From Lithospermum erythrorhizon (lineage: Eukaryota; Streptophyta; Magnoliopsida; Boraginales; Boraginaceae), in contig JADFUC010000856.1 in assembly GCA_019722365.1 (NCBI GenBank), positions 186,001 through 250,000 of the forward strand: a DNA stretch of 64,000 bases, written 5' to 3'. Below, one piece after another: positions 1 through 14,100 of the stretch; positions within the stretch are counted from its first letter, which is position 1, and every line of letters begins with the position of its first letter. The notes under the pieces were generated by a model. The model did not search any database. It had not been told where the DNA came from and saw nothing but the letters and a program-made list of their open reading frames with translations. The position numbers and the translations under genes were made by a program.

Positions 1-2559
1 TATGAGTCGCATTTTTTATTTAAAGAGAAAGTGGTATTTTCTATTAATAAATAAAATTACATGTAATATGCATTCTTTTTATTAAGCGAAAATGAAAGGT
101 AGTATTTGTAAAACTTTTAAATTTATTATTAAAAAATTATAAAGGGATCATATAACTATATGAACAAAATGAATTATAATATAAATCAAAGTATAATTTA
201 TAAATTTACGTAAATAGTTAATTATTTTATTTATTATACCGGTTTAAATGTTTGAAGTATAAATCTTGCGTCTGTATACATTACATTTTACTAGTAGTAA
301 AGAAAAGGTGAAAGTACTATATTTTGATATATTTTTCACAAGCTTAAGATATTATTCTCCCGTATATAAAAAACTATTTGATGTCAAAGTTTAAAAAATT
401 AACACATCAAAACATGATGATCACGTAAAAAAGAAAGATAAATTTTTGCTATAGGTTCAACTAAATAGAAATGGAGAAAGTACGGAGTAACATTTATAAG
501 GGAACAAATTACATTTTGGAAAAATGAATTTATTCTTTGAAAAAAGATATTCCATTGTAAAATTTTATTTTTTCAAAAGATTAGAAGACTGTACGATTTG
601 TTCTCTCCATGCCAGTTTCTTAAATACACCATTGCTTTGCCGATGGCTCAATAGTTTGGTGACATATGACTCAAACTTTCATAAGGAAGTTTTGGATTCT
701 ATTTTCGTTGGAGACATATTTTACTTTATCAGTAGCACTTATTCTACTTTTTTGGAGCAATTACTCTAATTATCTTTAATTAGTAATTTCTTCATCGCTA
801 ATTTTTAAAAAAATAAAAAAAATACACCTACTGTCTTTAATTAGTAATTTTTTCATCGCTAATTTTAAAAAAATAAAAAAATAAATACACGGCTGCCTCC
901 ATCAGTTGATCTATCACAACCCCCTAATGAAATATTGAGAGCTTGCTAGGTTCCTCTCCACCTCTTGTGATTATGCACGTTTCATTACTTTAACCTGTTG
1001 CGACTCTTCGCTGTACTTACCAAATATTGTCTGGTCTAAGATGATCAATGAACCCGCCATCTCAAATCTCAAATGGAAAAACACTGAAGATTTGATTATG
1101 GCGATTATTGACATCTCATAGTATAGTTTATTTTCACATGATAAAAGCAAGGTTTGTCCTATTATTCTATTCTGGCTAGCTAGCAAATAATTCATGCCCC
1201 ACTTTTTCGTTCCTAGCTATCAATGGTACTGTTATAACCATCTTATTATATTCTATAAATTTGAATTAAAAACCATGCATGTGCAACAAAGGGGTTCATT
1301 GTAAAAACATACATCTTAAGAAATGAAACATTAACTACAGAGAATTCAAAGGAGTGTATATTATCGAGCCGGGTCTCATTGTCCCAAACATTCTCAATAA
1401 ATAATAACTTTATCCTTTATATGGAGTGAAAAAGAGTTTGTTATATCGTTTTCATCTTTATTTTGATAATGTCAAATCCATATAATTATTGAAAGTTCGC
1501 ATCATTGGGTGAAATATACAAAGAACAAAATATATCCTAAAATAACTTGTCACTATAACAAATCGCGGGTAAAAGAACAGTATAATCCATCCTTTAATCC
1601 ATAAAATTCATCCTTTTTATGTAAACAAGTACGGATGTATCCGTCCTATATTTTATGTCCTTTTTTAATAGTCCATCCTATTGATGTTACTAGACTATAG
1701 AATTATTGATAAGTTTTATATATATCAAGTCGTTATGAAAATGATTGGAAATTGATGAATGTATTGTGGAATGTTAATAATTGGAAAGTTCTCAACATAG
1801 TTTGAGAATAAAATGGTTTATTGGTAACATTTTTGTGAAATATTGAGAAAATGGAAATAATCAAAGAATTGAAATGATAAGATGTAGCTTTCAACATTCC
1901 TATCTTAAGAGGGATGAGTAAAAAATGTTACATGTCTATGGTCTACCATCCGGCAAACAACTGGCACATATCCTGATTTACTCAGAGATCATTCTATATT
2001 TTTTAACTATTAAATGCATTATTCTATTACTATGCCTGGCTTTTTAAAGCCGAATAATTCAAAATCAAGCAATTATCAATTGTCTTCTTTTATTTATTTA
2101 GTAATTAAAAAGTGATGATTTAGTCATACGAGGGTCGAGGGAGAGGGGACCAAGGCAGCTCAAAAGGTTCTAAAGTACTGCATTATGATTTATGAGTATT
2201 AAGAGGACACAAGCCCACAAGTGTTGGGCAAAACTATTTGATTAAATCTAACATCAAGGAATTGTCCCTGCGAGGAAATAGGAACAATTCAATGTAATGG
2301 GAGTAGACTCATTGAACTTTGAAATAATAAACATGCACACTAGATATAGAGACATTTTCATTTTCTCCTATTTCTTGTCATATAAGCTTAAAAATATTTT
2401 ATTAAGAGTATAATTAATAGTAGGTTCAATGTAAAATATTGCGTTGAAAGTAAATGTCCAGTAAAAAGAAACGAAAAATTTTTACGTGATCATTAAGCCG
2501 AGGACGGAGGGAGTATTATTTGAGATTTCTTTTAGTGTAATTTATTGGCCGTGTTTTGC
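1..2559. other. AT-rich intergenic region, no gene recognised
   Basis: No reading frame here resembles a known protein, and the open frames are short and of biased composition. The stretch holds a local tandem duplication near 773-893 and, at 2495-2514, a lone Stowaway-type end (ACGGAGGGAGTA) with no partner that I could find nearby. A copy of TACGGAGTA lies at 481-489. TTGATATATTTTTCACA near 323, also seen near 5280 and 8358, is a sequence typical of degraded MITE interiors. Confidence 0.6.
773..893. repeat. Two-copy tandem duplication, about 60-bp unit
   Basis: The segment beginning TCTTTAATTAGTAATTT at 773 is repeated from 833, followed in both copies by a TTCATCGCTAATTTT block and an A-rich run. 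The copies differ by a few bases and small A-run length changes. It lies in non-coding DNA and looks like simple slippage or unequal exchange. Confidence 0.75.
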
Positions 2560-4850
2560 GGTATTACATCATGTCTTGGATTCAGTATGAGAATTATTGT
2601 AATATTATTTGGGGTTAGAGTTAAATTTATGTTAGAGTTGTGTTGTTAAGCAGAACTGACCCAAGCCGACGAGAAAGTGCAGTTCTTGGGATATTTGCAC
2701 GGACTCCATGAGATTATTTCATAGTTATCCATATCTTAATCATGCTATAAATGCTTCTTCTTCTACCGTCTTGAGTTATTTGAACCACTCACGTTTCCTT
2801 TGAAAGATTTTAACTGAATTTTCTTTACAAATGCTTTGCGAGAACAGTCACCAGAATTTCGCAGAGTTTTATAAAGTACGTCACTACGTTTTAAGGTAGA
2901 AAGTTAAGATCTTTGGAGTATTTCGACTTTTGAGGATGTTGACTTTTTTGTTATTTTGAGTTGGCGAGAACTTTTGATATTTATAATGTTATAGAATAAA
3001 ATAGAGCTTAGATTATACATTATAAGAGGTGATAATAATCGATTGGGGTTGAAATTGGCCGAGGATTATAGTTGACTTCGTTGACTTTGTTGACTTTTTC
3101 TAAATGATTTTATTATGGTAGAAATGTACTCTTGGACTTTTATTAGGGGTTGTTTTGAGAGGTGTAAGTTGTGATTTTAGGTGATTAAGAATGTTCGGAT
3201 AAAATGAGTTTTGTAAGTTGAGTAGTTAATTGGGTTTGAGATTAAAGATGGTTAGAAATGTGATGATTAGTTGTTAATCTCGAACGTTAGAGTTTTGAAA
3301 CTAGTAAATTGGAATTTCTTCATTTAAAATGGAAGTTGCGGACTTAAGTTGGAATAAGATTAAATAGGTTTTTCCGTTGGGTTATTTTTGGGAGTAAATA
3401 TGAAATTAAACATATAGTAGAATGTATTGATATTACTAGTTGTATTATAAGTATTATAATTTTAGAATATTTATTTAGAGAGTTGATAAATTAGGAAAGG
3501 TCCGTTGTTGTGATTAGCGCGGAGTTTTATATAGCTAGCCCGGGCGAGTATCTATCTCGCGGGTGTTGATTAACTATTTGATTACGAATATGTGCGACGC
3601 CTTATATGATTTTGTGTTGAATTATATGTTGATTATGCGTTGTGGGTTGAGTTGTTAGCGTTGTGTTTATTAAATTAGCATAGATTAAATGCAGGTGTTT
3701 GAGGAGTTGTTGAGTCGTGTTGGAAGAGTTGTATTTGAGTCGGTTGAGTTGATTTGTCAAATTATCTTTGCTTAGGTTCTAGTACTATTTGGTGAGTTGC
3801 CTGCGTACCTAATTGTGATTCGGTGATTTAACCGTGCACAAATTCTGATTCGGTGATAAACATAATCGCTTGGGTATAAGTTTCTTCTGCGGAGTTGAGG
3901 TTGATTATATGCGCGTGGTGCAGAAACCGGACTTATAGTGAGTTGTAGGGTTGTTGTTAGGTTATTGAGTTGAGTACTATTGTTGAGTTGTTGAGGTTGA
4001 TCTTATAGTTGGTTGGGTTGGGTTCTTGAGTTGCGCAGGCGTTGAGGTTGTGGGTATGCCGTCATTGGTGTGGATAGAGTATAGTCGATTGTTTGTGCGT
4101 GTTGTTACAGTTTTTCTTGAGATATACATATGTTATTGTTGATTTATTAAATCATTTTGGAAAATTCTGTTAGTAACAATTTATGAACATATGAAAATGA
4201 TAATGAAACTACTAGTGACTTTATATTATTGAAATCTTAAAATTTGAATAATATAAATATCACAGCTTATACATCGTATCACTGATATTGTTTTCGCTGA
4301 TGCGCTATTGCATGATTGGAAGTTGATTTAAATTCTTTGAGATATTTATTCCTTTAAAACTGTTTTCAACTTATTATTTATGGGCGACATTTCATTGCTA
4401 AGTTTGACAATTAGTCTTGTTCATCTCAGAGATTGTTAGGTGTTGAGCCTTGCAGAGGCTTAGGTGAGCGGCGGGTGGCGATTGATCGCCAGCGTCTGCT
4501 TTATTTTGTTGGATTGTGGTTGTTGTCCTCTCTATAGTTGTTGTTTGATATCTTGTAGTTGTAAGGTTGTTGTATTGGTCTCTTCTGGAGTTATGTTGTA
4601 TGTTGGTTGTTGATATTGGTTAGGAATGTCGCGATGTGATCTTTTTAACTTTAAAAAGTGTTTGGCCGTTAGTTGTATATATCGTTTTGTTCGATTGTTT
4701 AAAGGCGGTTTCGTGAAATCGAGTCATGCTCGATTGGTGATTATGGTGTCAGGATTTGAGGCGATTATAACGCCGAGGCGTCTGACGCAGGGCGGATGGA
4801 TGGCATTGTCCAGGAAATTCTTCAATCTCTTGTGACTTGTCGGTACTTGA
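2560..4850 (+). mobile_element. Probable old gypsy-type LTR (solo or isolated)
   Basis: This 2.3-kb stretch has no coding sequence. It is G/T-rich on the plus strand, with repeated GTTGA, TTGAGTTG and GACTTTGTTGACTTT words. Several blocks resemble, in reverse complement, the stretch at 41.3-44.3 kb: an AAGGTA..AAAGTT..AAGATCTTTGG block near 2892-2920, and TTGACTTCGTTGACTTTG near 3073. Long non-coding units of this kind are typical of chromovirus-like gypsy LTRs. I could not define TG..CA ends or a target-site duplication, so the borders are approximate and the family is inferred. Confidence 0.35.
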
Positions 4851-6135
4851 CTTCAGGTCCCCATTACAAAACAGATAAAAATAGATTATTGTCAAATTTA
4901 ACTTGCTTTCTCAGCATAAGTATGATGAATTCAGTGATCCATTATTATTATACATTTATACTTCACCAATGACAACCACCAACAGCGCACGAGACAATTG
5001 AGGTGCGCAATTAAATACTATAAGCGTTTTCTATAACATGAACATCCTCTACTGATAATTGGTTTGAATTCTGGTGAATGAGATTAATGTGGATGGAAAA
5101 GTTAACTCATGGAAGAAAGAAATGGGGATGGATGTATAAAAAAAGTACTCAACTATGTTATTTTTTGTCGGATTTATTTTTCAAAAATCAAAATTAACTA
5201 ATTTAAAAGTATTACTTGTATAGACAATTTTGATTTAATTTAAAATTATAATATTAATAATTGGGTTGAAATACTATATTTTGATATATTTTCACAAAAT
5301 AAAGTATATACAGGCATATTAAGTTCAAATTTCTAAAAGTCATCCATCAAATTTAAAATTAGACAATTGATTAGTGATTTGGAAGTATATATAAAAAAAA
5401 CTCAAATAAGGTAATATGCCGGCTGATGTAAGGAAAAAAAAGGGCAATTAAGATTAATAAAGGCAAATAATAATTCTGTATTTACCTTTTTTACTTTAGT
5501 AATTAAATTCTCAAACTAGATGAAATTGATAATTACAATTTACCTCCATTCACAACTTTAAAGTTTATAAACAAATCATAAGTGGAGAATAAGGTCCAAA
5601 GCCCCAGGCTGGCTATAGAAAGGGAGGGTGGGGAGGCAGAAGTTATGGGTTGCCCATAAACTGACTGGCACAAGCACCCATCACCCCACCTATCTTTGCT
5701 CACCACTTCCAGTTCCCAAAGAAAACGATTTCTATTATTATCATGCAATTGGTCACGGGAATTAAGTTACACTATGACACAAGAAATTCCATAATAAGAT
5801 TATTCTACTTGGAGATTGCTATAAACTCCATTCGCTTGAATATTTGAGTGGTGTGAATTCAAAATTTGACAACTTCGTATATATGTATATGAATGTATCC
5901 GAATAGTGTTGGGTTTAGGAATGAAATGATTATTTGCACCCCCTCCCAATTTGCAAATGTTGCTTGTGTATGTGTTGTGGAAAGCCCAGGTGAAATGAAA
6001 GTTTGGAAATGTGATTTTGGAAATGTGATTTTGTCCCATATAGGGTAGAGTGGGAATAATTGTCTCACTTAATAAATAAACTAATTCATTGATTTGAGTA
6101 AATGTGTTCGTTACTATGTCAATTTGGGTTAAAAA
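4851..6135. other. Intergenic, no gene recognised
   Basis: AT-rich DNA with MITE-like interior sequence around 5270-5350 (TTGATATATTTTCACAAAA). A more GC-balanced patch lies at about 5580-5740. Short open frames on the minus strand at 5533-6068 show no family resemblance and overlap one another in different frames, so I do not call them genes. Confidence 0.5.
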
Positions 6136-6346
6136 CCTATTTAATGTATATGTAATAAAAGGTTCTAATAAATTATTGTTTGATTAATTAATTAGTCATA
6201 TATATGTAAAATGACATACATTATTATTTCAATACAACAATTAATTGATTTTTACTTTTAAACTCCTATTTAATATATATGTAATAAAAAGTTTTAATAA
6301 ATTATTATTTGATTAATTAGTCATATATATGTAAAATAACATACAT
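6136..6346. repeat. Two-copy direct repeat, period about 128 bp
   Basis: A block running from CCTATTTAATGTATATGTAA to about ACATACATTATTA (6137-6223) recurs at 6266-6346 with a few substitutions and a small deletion. Both copies contain AGTCATATATATGTAAAAT. The intervening AT-rich sequence belongs to the first unit. It lies less than 1 kb upstream of the BBX gene. Confidence 0.7.
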
Positions 6347-6739
6347 TATTAATTAATTTTTAATTTACTAGGATGATAATTAAAGAAATTGAAGAAAATA
6401 TTAAGTTCAGCCAAATCTGCCATTAATTGCAAGCCCTCACAAGTAGATATTTTGGTTATACAATAATGTAGCCTAATCAAGGCATACCACTTGTCTAGAT
6501 ACTTTAGCAAGATGCATGCTTTTAAGTGCAAGTATTCAGTTTGTAAGTCAAAATTCAATTACGATGTTCTTGAGTTGCATTGTTACTGTGGAGACTTGCA
6601 TTCTTGAAAGAAATGATGGCATAGTAAAAAACCTCTCCATGTGTACCCAAATCCTTCAATATCTCATGCACCAAAATTCAATGAACCCCATGTCACTTCA
6701 CTGCAATTGTACTCTTCCATACTATTATTAATAGTCATA

Positions 6740-6939
6740 CTTCCTCCTATTCATATTATTGGTTGATCGTTAATTAGTGCATTAACAATTCAATAAATAT
6801 AAATTTAATAAATTTATTTTTATATATATTTTCATAAAAGAAATTTTTTTCAATTTTTCATTATATAACAAATTAGTTATTGATAATTAAAGTTAGACAC
6901 GAAAAAATAATAAAAATTTATTTTTTAAATTGGAGGAAG
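6740..6939. mobile_element. Stowaway-like MITE, about 200 bp
   Basis: Terminal inverted repeats CTTCCTCC... at the left and ...GGAGGAAG at the right enclose a very AT-rich 200-bp segment. Each end is flanked by the dinucleotide TA (6738-6739 and 6940-6941), the target duplication of Tc1/mariner-derived Stowaway elements. There is no coding capacity. It sits about 210 bp upstream of the BBX start codon, so it lies in the promoter region. Confidence 0.65.
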
Positions 6940-7153
6940 TAATAAGGAGTTTTTTAGATCCATCCCTTCAATTATAGCAAACCATCAATAAATAATTACA
7001 TAGATTTCCCCCACCACTCCATATCTTTCCATTTTCCAACACCCTCCCCCACCCTTAAGTCCTTAACTACTTCTCCTATTTCTTGAATTCTTGACTCATC
7101 TCCCTCTATTAATATCAATATTATCTTCTTGAACAATTCATTGTGAATATCAA

Positions 7154-8872
7154 ATGAAGATCCAGTGTGATGTCTGCAATAAAGATGAAGCAACCATGTT
7201 CTGCGTAGCAGATGAGGCTGCCCTTTGCACCTCCTGTGACCACCGTGTCCACCATGCTAACAAGCTCGCCGGAAAGCACCACCGCTTCTCTCTGATTCAA
7301 CCATCAAACGAAGACACCCCCCTCTGTGATATTTGTCAGGTAACAAACCAATCACCCTTAAACTTAATATTATCGATCAGACATGTTTTAGCGCCTTTGA
7401 TGAAACATCTACTTAATAGGGGATCGGATAATTACGCAACCTTACTTTCATAATATGAATTTTGTTTCCAAATCGATTCAAGAATGAAATCACATGCAAT
7501 AAGAAAAAAGATATTTTCATAGTTGACCCAAAAATGGATCACAAATATTATCTATTACTTCATCATAAGCTTAATATTATAAAAAATCACAAAATTAAAT
7601 TTTCTTTATTATTTTTTTGCAGGAAAAGAGAGCTTTGTTGTTTTGTCAACAAGACAGAGCAATCCTATGCAAAGATTGTGATGAATCAATTCACAAAGCG
7701 AACCAACACACACAAAAACATAACAGATTTCTGCTAACAGGGATCAAGCTGTCTCCATCATCATCTCTCTATTCTGATTCATCTTTGCCTCCTACTATTA
7801 CTACAACAACAACAACAACATCATCCTCAGCTGCATTTCAATCAAATGATGTTTCTTATGATGTTCCTAGTTTCAAGCCTCAGAATTCAATCAAGAAACG
7901 TGTTGCTGAAACACCCACAAATTGTTTTTCACAATCAAATGTGAAGAAATCAACACCAGTACAAGTTCAAGGTGGTGGAAATGGTGAATTGATGAGTGGA
8001 TCAACTAGTAGCATATCGGAGTATATAGAAACACTACCAGGCTGGCATGTTGAAGATTTATTTGATCTATCTACAGCAAATGGTTTTTCTAAGGTTTGGA
8101 CTTTAATTTATTACTCCATTCAAGCTATTTTTGTTACTTTTTTATTGAGTAATCTAGATTTGGGTGTATGCTAGATAAGCAACTTAGCATATTATGTAGC
8201 ATCAAAATCAGGTATATGTAGAGTCAGGATTTCATAACATGATGCCAAGAAAAAATTACTACCTCCATCTAAAGAAGATCATTACTCTGATTTTTAATTA
8301 TTAAAATTAACAAAATTATGATCATTTAATAATAAAGTATTTAGAAATAATTTATTTTGATATATTTTCTCAAAATATTATTCAATATATACAAAAATAT
8401 TTTAATTAAAAAATTATATGAAAATATTTGGTTCTTTTAAGTGTCTTTATTATCAATTAACTTAGTGAGATAATTAATATTTGCAACATATTTTTACATG
8501 AAAATACTAATTTAGTTATTTTTAGTGTTCTACAGAATTGATTACTGAAGTGTTGTAGTTGCTCTAATTTCCCTAATTTGGTTATGATTTCAGAGCATTG
8601 AGGATCAGATGCAAGTTCAACCATTTTGGGACATTGATTATTCAAGAAATCAACATTCTATACCAACAGACAATCTTTGGGTTCCTCAAGTGACACAAGC
8701 AACTCCATTATTTCCTGATAATACTCTCATGCAACCATACACAACATCAGATATTGCATTTGGTGTCCAAATCGACTTCAAAGATCCAAAAAATGTCTCA
8801 AATCTCAAACCAAGCAGAAAATGGATTGATGATAATTCCTTTGCTGTACCACAAATATGTCCACCTTTCTAA
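7154..8872 (+). CDS. BBX21-like: B-box zinc-finger protein, BBX20/21/22 type (double B-box)
   Basis: Three exons: 7154-7339, 7623-8093 and 8594-8872, all with GT..AG junctions in phase 0, give 311 residues. B-box 1 (residues 5-45) shows C5, C8, C17, D20, C25, C28, H33 and H42. B-box 2 (58-98) shows C58, C61, C70, D73, C78, C81 and H86, then NRFLLTG. Intron 1 cuts B-box 2 just after its first cysteine pair. A conserved SISEYIETLPGWHVEDLFD motif lies near 193-211, and the tail reads FAVPQICPPF. There is no CCT domain, as expected for structure group IV. These nuclear proteins work with HY5 and are degraded through COP1 in light signalling (family knowledge). Which of BBX20, 21 or 22 this matches best cannot be settled by eye. 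The start is the first ATG, directly at the first B-box. Confidence 0.93.
8256..8452. mobile_element. Possible degraded Stowaway-like MITE in BBX intron 2
   Basis: Intron 2 carries a CTACCTCCATCTAAAGAAGA end near 8259 and an imperfect inverted partner near 8430-8450. The interior TTGATATATTTTCTCAAAA is shared with other MITE-like stretches in the window (near 323 and 5280). The inverted match is weak, so this is tentative. Confidence 0.35.
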
Positions 8873-11112
8873 TAATACCTTCAAGAGGCCTAAGAATTTA
8901 TGGTAGTACTAGTAGAATGATCAATATTGACCTCCCTCCTTTTTCTAAAAATATCATCTATCTTATTTTCGTGTCTCCTTCAATACCTTACTTTATAAAT
9001 TGTATATCTCATGTATTATGAACATAATGTGTTAATTATGTTATGATGACATTCTAATGTATAATATGTAATATTATAAAGCTGGAGGCATCAAAACAGA
9101 CTCATAAAAGAAATAAACTAAAGGATGTTTGCGAAAAAAGAATTTGCCAAGTTTCCCTTTGTATCTACCTAGTATATTACAAATAAGTAGTCTATAATTT
9201 TGATATTGTATGTTGCTCTAGGCCAGTCAGGTTCATTTCTTATAAACATTTCTGTTAATCTTATGTTTGTAAATATGGTATCAATTTATTTCCTTGTCGG
9301 TTTGAATCAATGAAAAAGGAAACAAAAAAGATTAGTGACATTATTTGGCAACATTTTGACTTTGAAAATATTGAATGGTGAGAATGGAAATTTCATAGGT
9401 CAATTTTGTTATGATTCATATAGTACGCCAATGGTCGTTGATGTTACAAGTGAAAATTCTGATTTTGGAAAAATAAAAAGGCAAAATTCATTTTTTTCCC
9501 CCATACTTTTGGTGTCCCCATGAAATAAGATCGACTTGTTGGACATTTGCAGAAAGGGTCAAAGGAAGAAGATGGTTGTGATTGGATAACTAGATAACGA
9601 TCCATATATACTATATAGTATATACTGTGTTGGTTAATTCTTTCATTTAATTTCTCATTTTAACTAGTGGTCGATAATTGTGGAGGAGTTCAGTGTCACA
9701 CATGTAGATAATATACTTCCGATTAATTAATAAGGACATGTGTTACTTTTCTATTGTCTATTGATAATGTATTAGGATTCCATCCTCACTAAAGACGTAA
9801 AAATGTGAAATTCGTCAATTAGCATCACTATTATATTTTGTTGGCTCATTGGGTAGTGTGTTGTTTCATCGAGATAACACAAAATTAATTAAACAACTGT
9901 TTGAACAATCGAGATTAGGTAGGTAATCATCAAGAATTCTTATTTTAAATAGGAATTATTAAAATAAGAGAGAAGAAATTTAGACAATGAGAACTTAAAA
10001 GAGCACGAGTCATCCACTCATACATGATATATATTATATTGGGTGTTGTATATGTCATGCATGATATATACATAGTACTTACAGCTACACAATAGCTGCA
10101 AATCTGATCTGAAAATTTGATTGAATTGATTTTGTTTAATATTTAAGTTGCAATTATTCAATCGATGAAACACCCATGACCTATAATAAAAGGTGCTTTT
10201 AATATATTCTCTCAATAATGAATTCAACTAAATGAATACTTTAAATTTGTGAGACATGGACCACCACAACTATTAGGATAATGGCATCATACATAATCAT
10301 TAACTACTGTATAATTAATGGTTGTGATCGATAAATTCTTTATTATTCAATTGGTAAATCCGTCCATCTCAAAACAATTTTTTAGTTTTAAATTTGTATA
10401 GATAATTGATTTTTTAAATTTCAGTTTTAAAATATTTTGTGTATGATGAATAATATTTGATTGAAATATATGAAATAATAATGTTTTCAATATATCTTAA
10501 CATAATAGTTTTGATTTAAACTAGAATTGCGTGTGTCAATTAAATTAAAATCATAAAGTTTGTTAGTTGTGAACCAGAAAATCGAACGGTACAAATTATT
10601 GGGATGGAAGCAATAATCCATATAATTTATTTTCGTATATTTAAAAATATCAAATTGACCTAGTGGTTAGGAAGCTTCCAGAAACTTTGAGGTTTTGGTT
10701 CATTTTTTACTATAGGGTGGGGAGGGTTTTTTAAGTAAAAAAAATATTATTGTGGTACATCTAAAAACTTCCATTCCAGGAATTCTACCAGTTCAGCAAC
10801 TGAAAACACTCCTTCATTGCCTACAGGATTTATATAAAACCAAGAGAATGGCTGGAAATTGTAGATAATCATAGGTAGCTTGAAATTGTAATTGTGACCT
10901 TGAATAATTACATCATTTACTTAATCTTTAATGTTGACAGAGAGCTAAACAAGGAGATTATATTGAAAGTATCAGATGATTAGCCGAAATGTGAACTTAC
11001 GCCGATTGTGCATTCACTACACAGTGAAAACTACAAATAGAACTAGCTTGCATATACGCGAAAATAGCTACTTCAACGATCACATACCGGGCTTAAATGT
11101 ACACGAAAATAG
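8873..11112. other. Intergenic between BBX and SH3P genes
   Basis: This stretch holds the 3' untranslated region of the BBX gene and, toward 11.1 kb, that of the minus-strand SH3P gene. The rest is AT-rich, with no frame resembling a known protein. GTCCATCTCAAAACAATTTTTT near 10361 looks like one end of a decayed MITE whose partner I could not find. Confidence 0.5.
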
Positions 11113-14100
11113 CTAAAAGACTTCAGCCACCTTGCTCGCTAGAACACGCTCACGTCTCTCTATACACCCATGGGGAAACCAACCTGCTAGCCCTTTGCAT
11201 TCACCTTCAGCCCACCCATTGTTCAAAACCTGAAATAATTGGTGAATGTTTTGCTTATATAAATCATAAAAAAATTTGGAACTAATGTACAAAATAAGTT
11301 TCTAAGGACCTGGATTAACATTAGAAACTCTAAAATCGATACAGCTACTTAGCCCCAATAACAGCCTGGTCTTGGATATAATAGGCATTTATCTACCACT
11401 ACCATACATATCTATTATAGAGAAGCCAACATTAAAATAGGCATAGGCGTATTGAGGTATGAAAAACGGATAGGAGGGGCCAGGAATAAACCTTTCGGAC
11501 CACAACATAGTCACCAACTGACAATGTCAATTCCACATCAGATTCGGCCTGATATGGGTGCAGAACCTCCCCTAAAAAATCCAAATCAAATGCCATATAT
11601 ACAAGATGACATAATTCTTAGTTATTACAACCTGAACTGAAATAGAGCATAAGACGCACCTCCCCTAAAAAGTAACCCATTCCATCTGTTGAAAGATCAT
11701 GTGATTCAGAGGTGGATTCACCATGTCCTTCATTATATGATGAGGGAGGAGACATAGCTCTATCTTCGGATAGTATGGGAGAAGCTTCAATTTGTTGACG
11801 CTCAGATAGCATCTGTCAAAAAACAACATTCATAGAACATTAGATGCATCTTTCTGACAACATAGACTATCTAAGACGTGAATAGATAATAAAATGTATG
11901 ACTTCATTAGGGAGAGTTTAAAACGATCCATACTTCTTCCTCAAGTTGATCAAGTATATGTAGAACTCTAATGTGATAACTGCGCTCTGCTTCAACCTTC
12001 AAATAGGAACCAGAAACCAAGTTATTGAAATGTAATAATTTCTCTCTCAAGTAAACAAGTGGATATTACCATGGCGACAAGCCTTTGAAGAGTTAACCTT
12101 TGTTGGTGACCTTCCACAGCTGTCATTGACGCCACAGCCTCTCTGCCCAACCTATCCATATTCGACTTAAGGTCCTGAAGTTTTGCTTCTGCAGCCCCAA
12201 GCTTGGCCAGGGCATCAGGATTACCATTAGATTCCCTCACTTTAACTTGACGTCTGGAAACCTCAATAGCCTGTCAGGTGAAGTTAACTTTCAAAACAGA
12301 GCTACATTCATTCATGACAACCATTACCTGACATCGTCGTTAGTCCTAAACAGTACAAGTAACAACTGATATATTTTCGTGTGTGTGTGTGTGTGTATAA
12401 GAAAAAAGTAGGTACTAAAACACAGGGGCAAGTGAAAGAAACAGTGGGCAGTTTTGCAATGTAAGTTTCATCTAATGTTACCTGAGCTTCAGCATCCTGT
12501 CGCACTCTATCATATCGTTGAGTAAGATGTCGAGCCTCCTCCAAGGAAGCTCCCACAACCATTGATCTTAACGGTTCAGCAACCTGGAAACCAACCACAT
12601 TTTTACGAAAATGAAATAATTGATTCTGACAAGTTAAAATTAATGACAAATATGTACTGATCAGATTCAACTAAAGATCATTTGGAGATTTTGATCTAGT
12701 TTAAGAAACAAAATAGTTGATCTGTCTGGTTCAGTTACACATGAGAGCAACATTAAGATCCAGTTAGCAACCTATATGTCAAGTTATATGAATCAACCAT
12801 GTTAACATGGAAAATATGCTTATGTGAAACTTCTATCCAACCTTTTCCTTTCTAAATCAGAATTGTTTTGTGGAAAAGAATGGATGAAACTAAAGTAACA
12901 TAAAGAAGGCTTAGAAGTTTCATAAATTCTTCAAAGTTCACTTTGCAATTAGCTTCCATCTTAAAATGGAAAAGGTGGTAGAAAAAGTTGTCAATAGAAT
13001 ATACAGTACATCTCCATATTAGAGTCACCAAATTTAAACTTAACCTTGCAAGATGGGGAGCATCTCAATAAAAGAAAACACAACTAATTAACAGGGAACA
13101 TACAAAAAGAAACATAAATCAAATTTCTGGTGAGTTATATTTTCTCTTCCTTTTTCTCTAACACACTCTTTAGTATGGAAAAGGACACAAAATATGAACA
13201 CTAGAAAGGAGAAAAAGAAAGCGAGGGAATATGAAAGAAAATTCCGTAAACCTGTGTGCCAAGTGCTTTCAATAGATTTTCGCGTTCGGTTTCTATCTGA
13301 CCACACGCTCTACTAAAACTTAGAGCAATTTTGGCTAGTTTACTGCTGCTGGTGCATGTACTTTCAGCACCATACTTTCTGCTATCTTCAGACAACTTAG
13401 TACCTATACAGAAGCATAAATTAAGTAAAGACTAGGATAATGATGTAAACCGCATATGGAAACTGTCCGTGGCTCACCAATTTCGACCTGCTTAGATACA
13501 GTCGCAATATACCCTTCCACGCCACGAACAATATCCCTTTGGAAGTGCTGAAAGGATGCAAACAAACATTAAAACGATGATACTTAATGACCTCTGAAAT
13601 TTATCACTAAAGCAATTTGATCTTATCATATAACCTGCATTACAGAAGCAATTAGAAGGAGGGACATGGAAAACAACCTTGGCTGTGCGAGTAGATGTAT
13701 ATAACTTCTCAAGCTTTTTATGATGCTTCATTTCCCCTTCATTAGTCCCTGCATTCTCTGCACCTCCAGCAAACTGTTTGAAAACAGCCTAAACAGAAAT
13801 GGAAAAACCAAAATCATGAATGCCCCGGTTCATCAGTGACATCTACATTTCATTCCCAATCTTTCATGACAATAACCTTTCATGTTCAGAACTTCTGTAC
13901 TATATGGACTTCATATACGGAGTATATAATTCATAAAAACAAGATCTTTTTATGTAACTCACTATCATTTCCCACATTTATTATATTTTTGCACAATCAC
14001 TATCAATTCACGCATTTATAATATTTTTCCACATTCATTCTTCAAACAGAACCTAGCTAAACCTCCCCTTTTGTTTTCTGGGGCATACTCAAATGTCAAA

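Noticed and set aside
7340..7737. Open frames running through BBX intron 1
   Set aside because: They are read-through of the intron; splicing 7339 to 7623 restores B-box 2 in frame.
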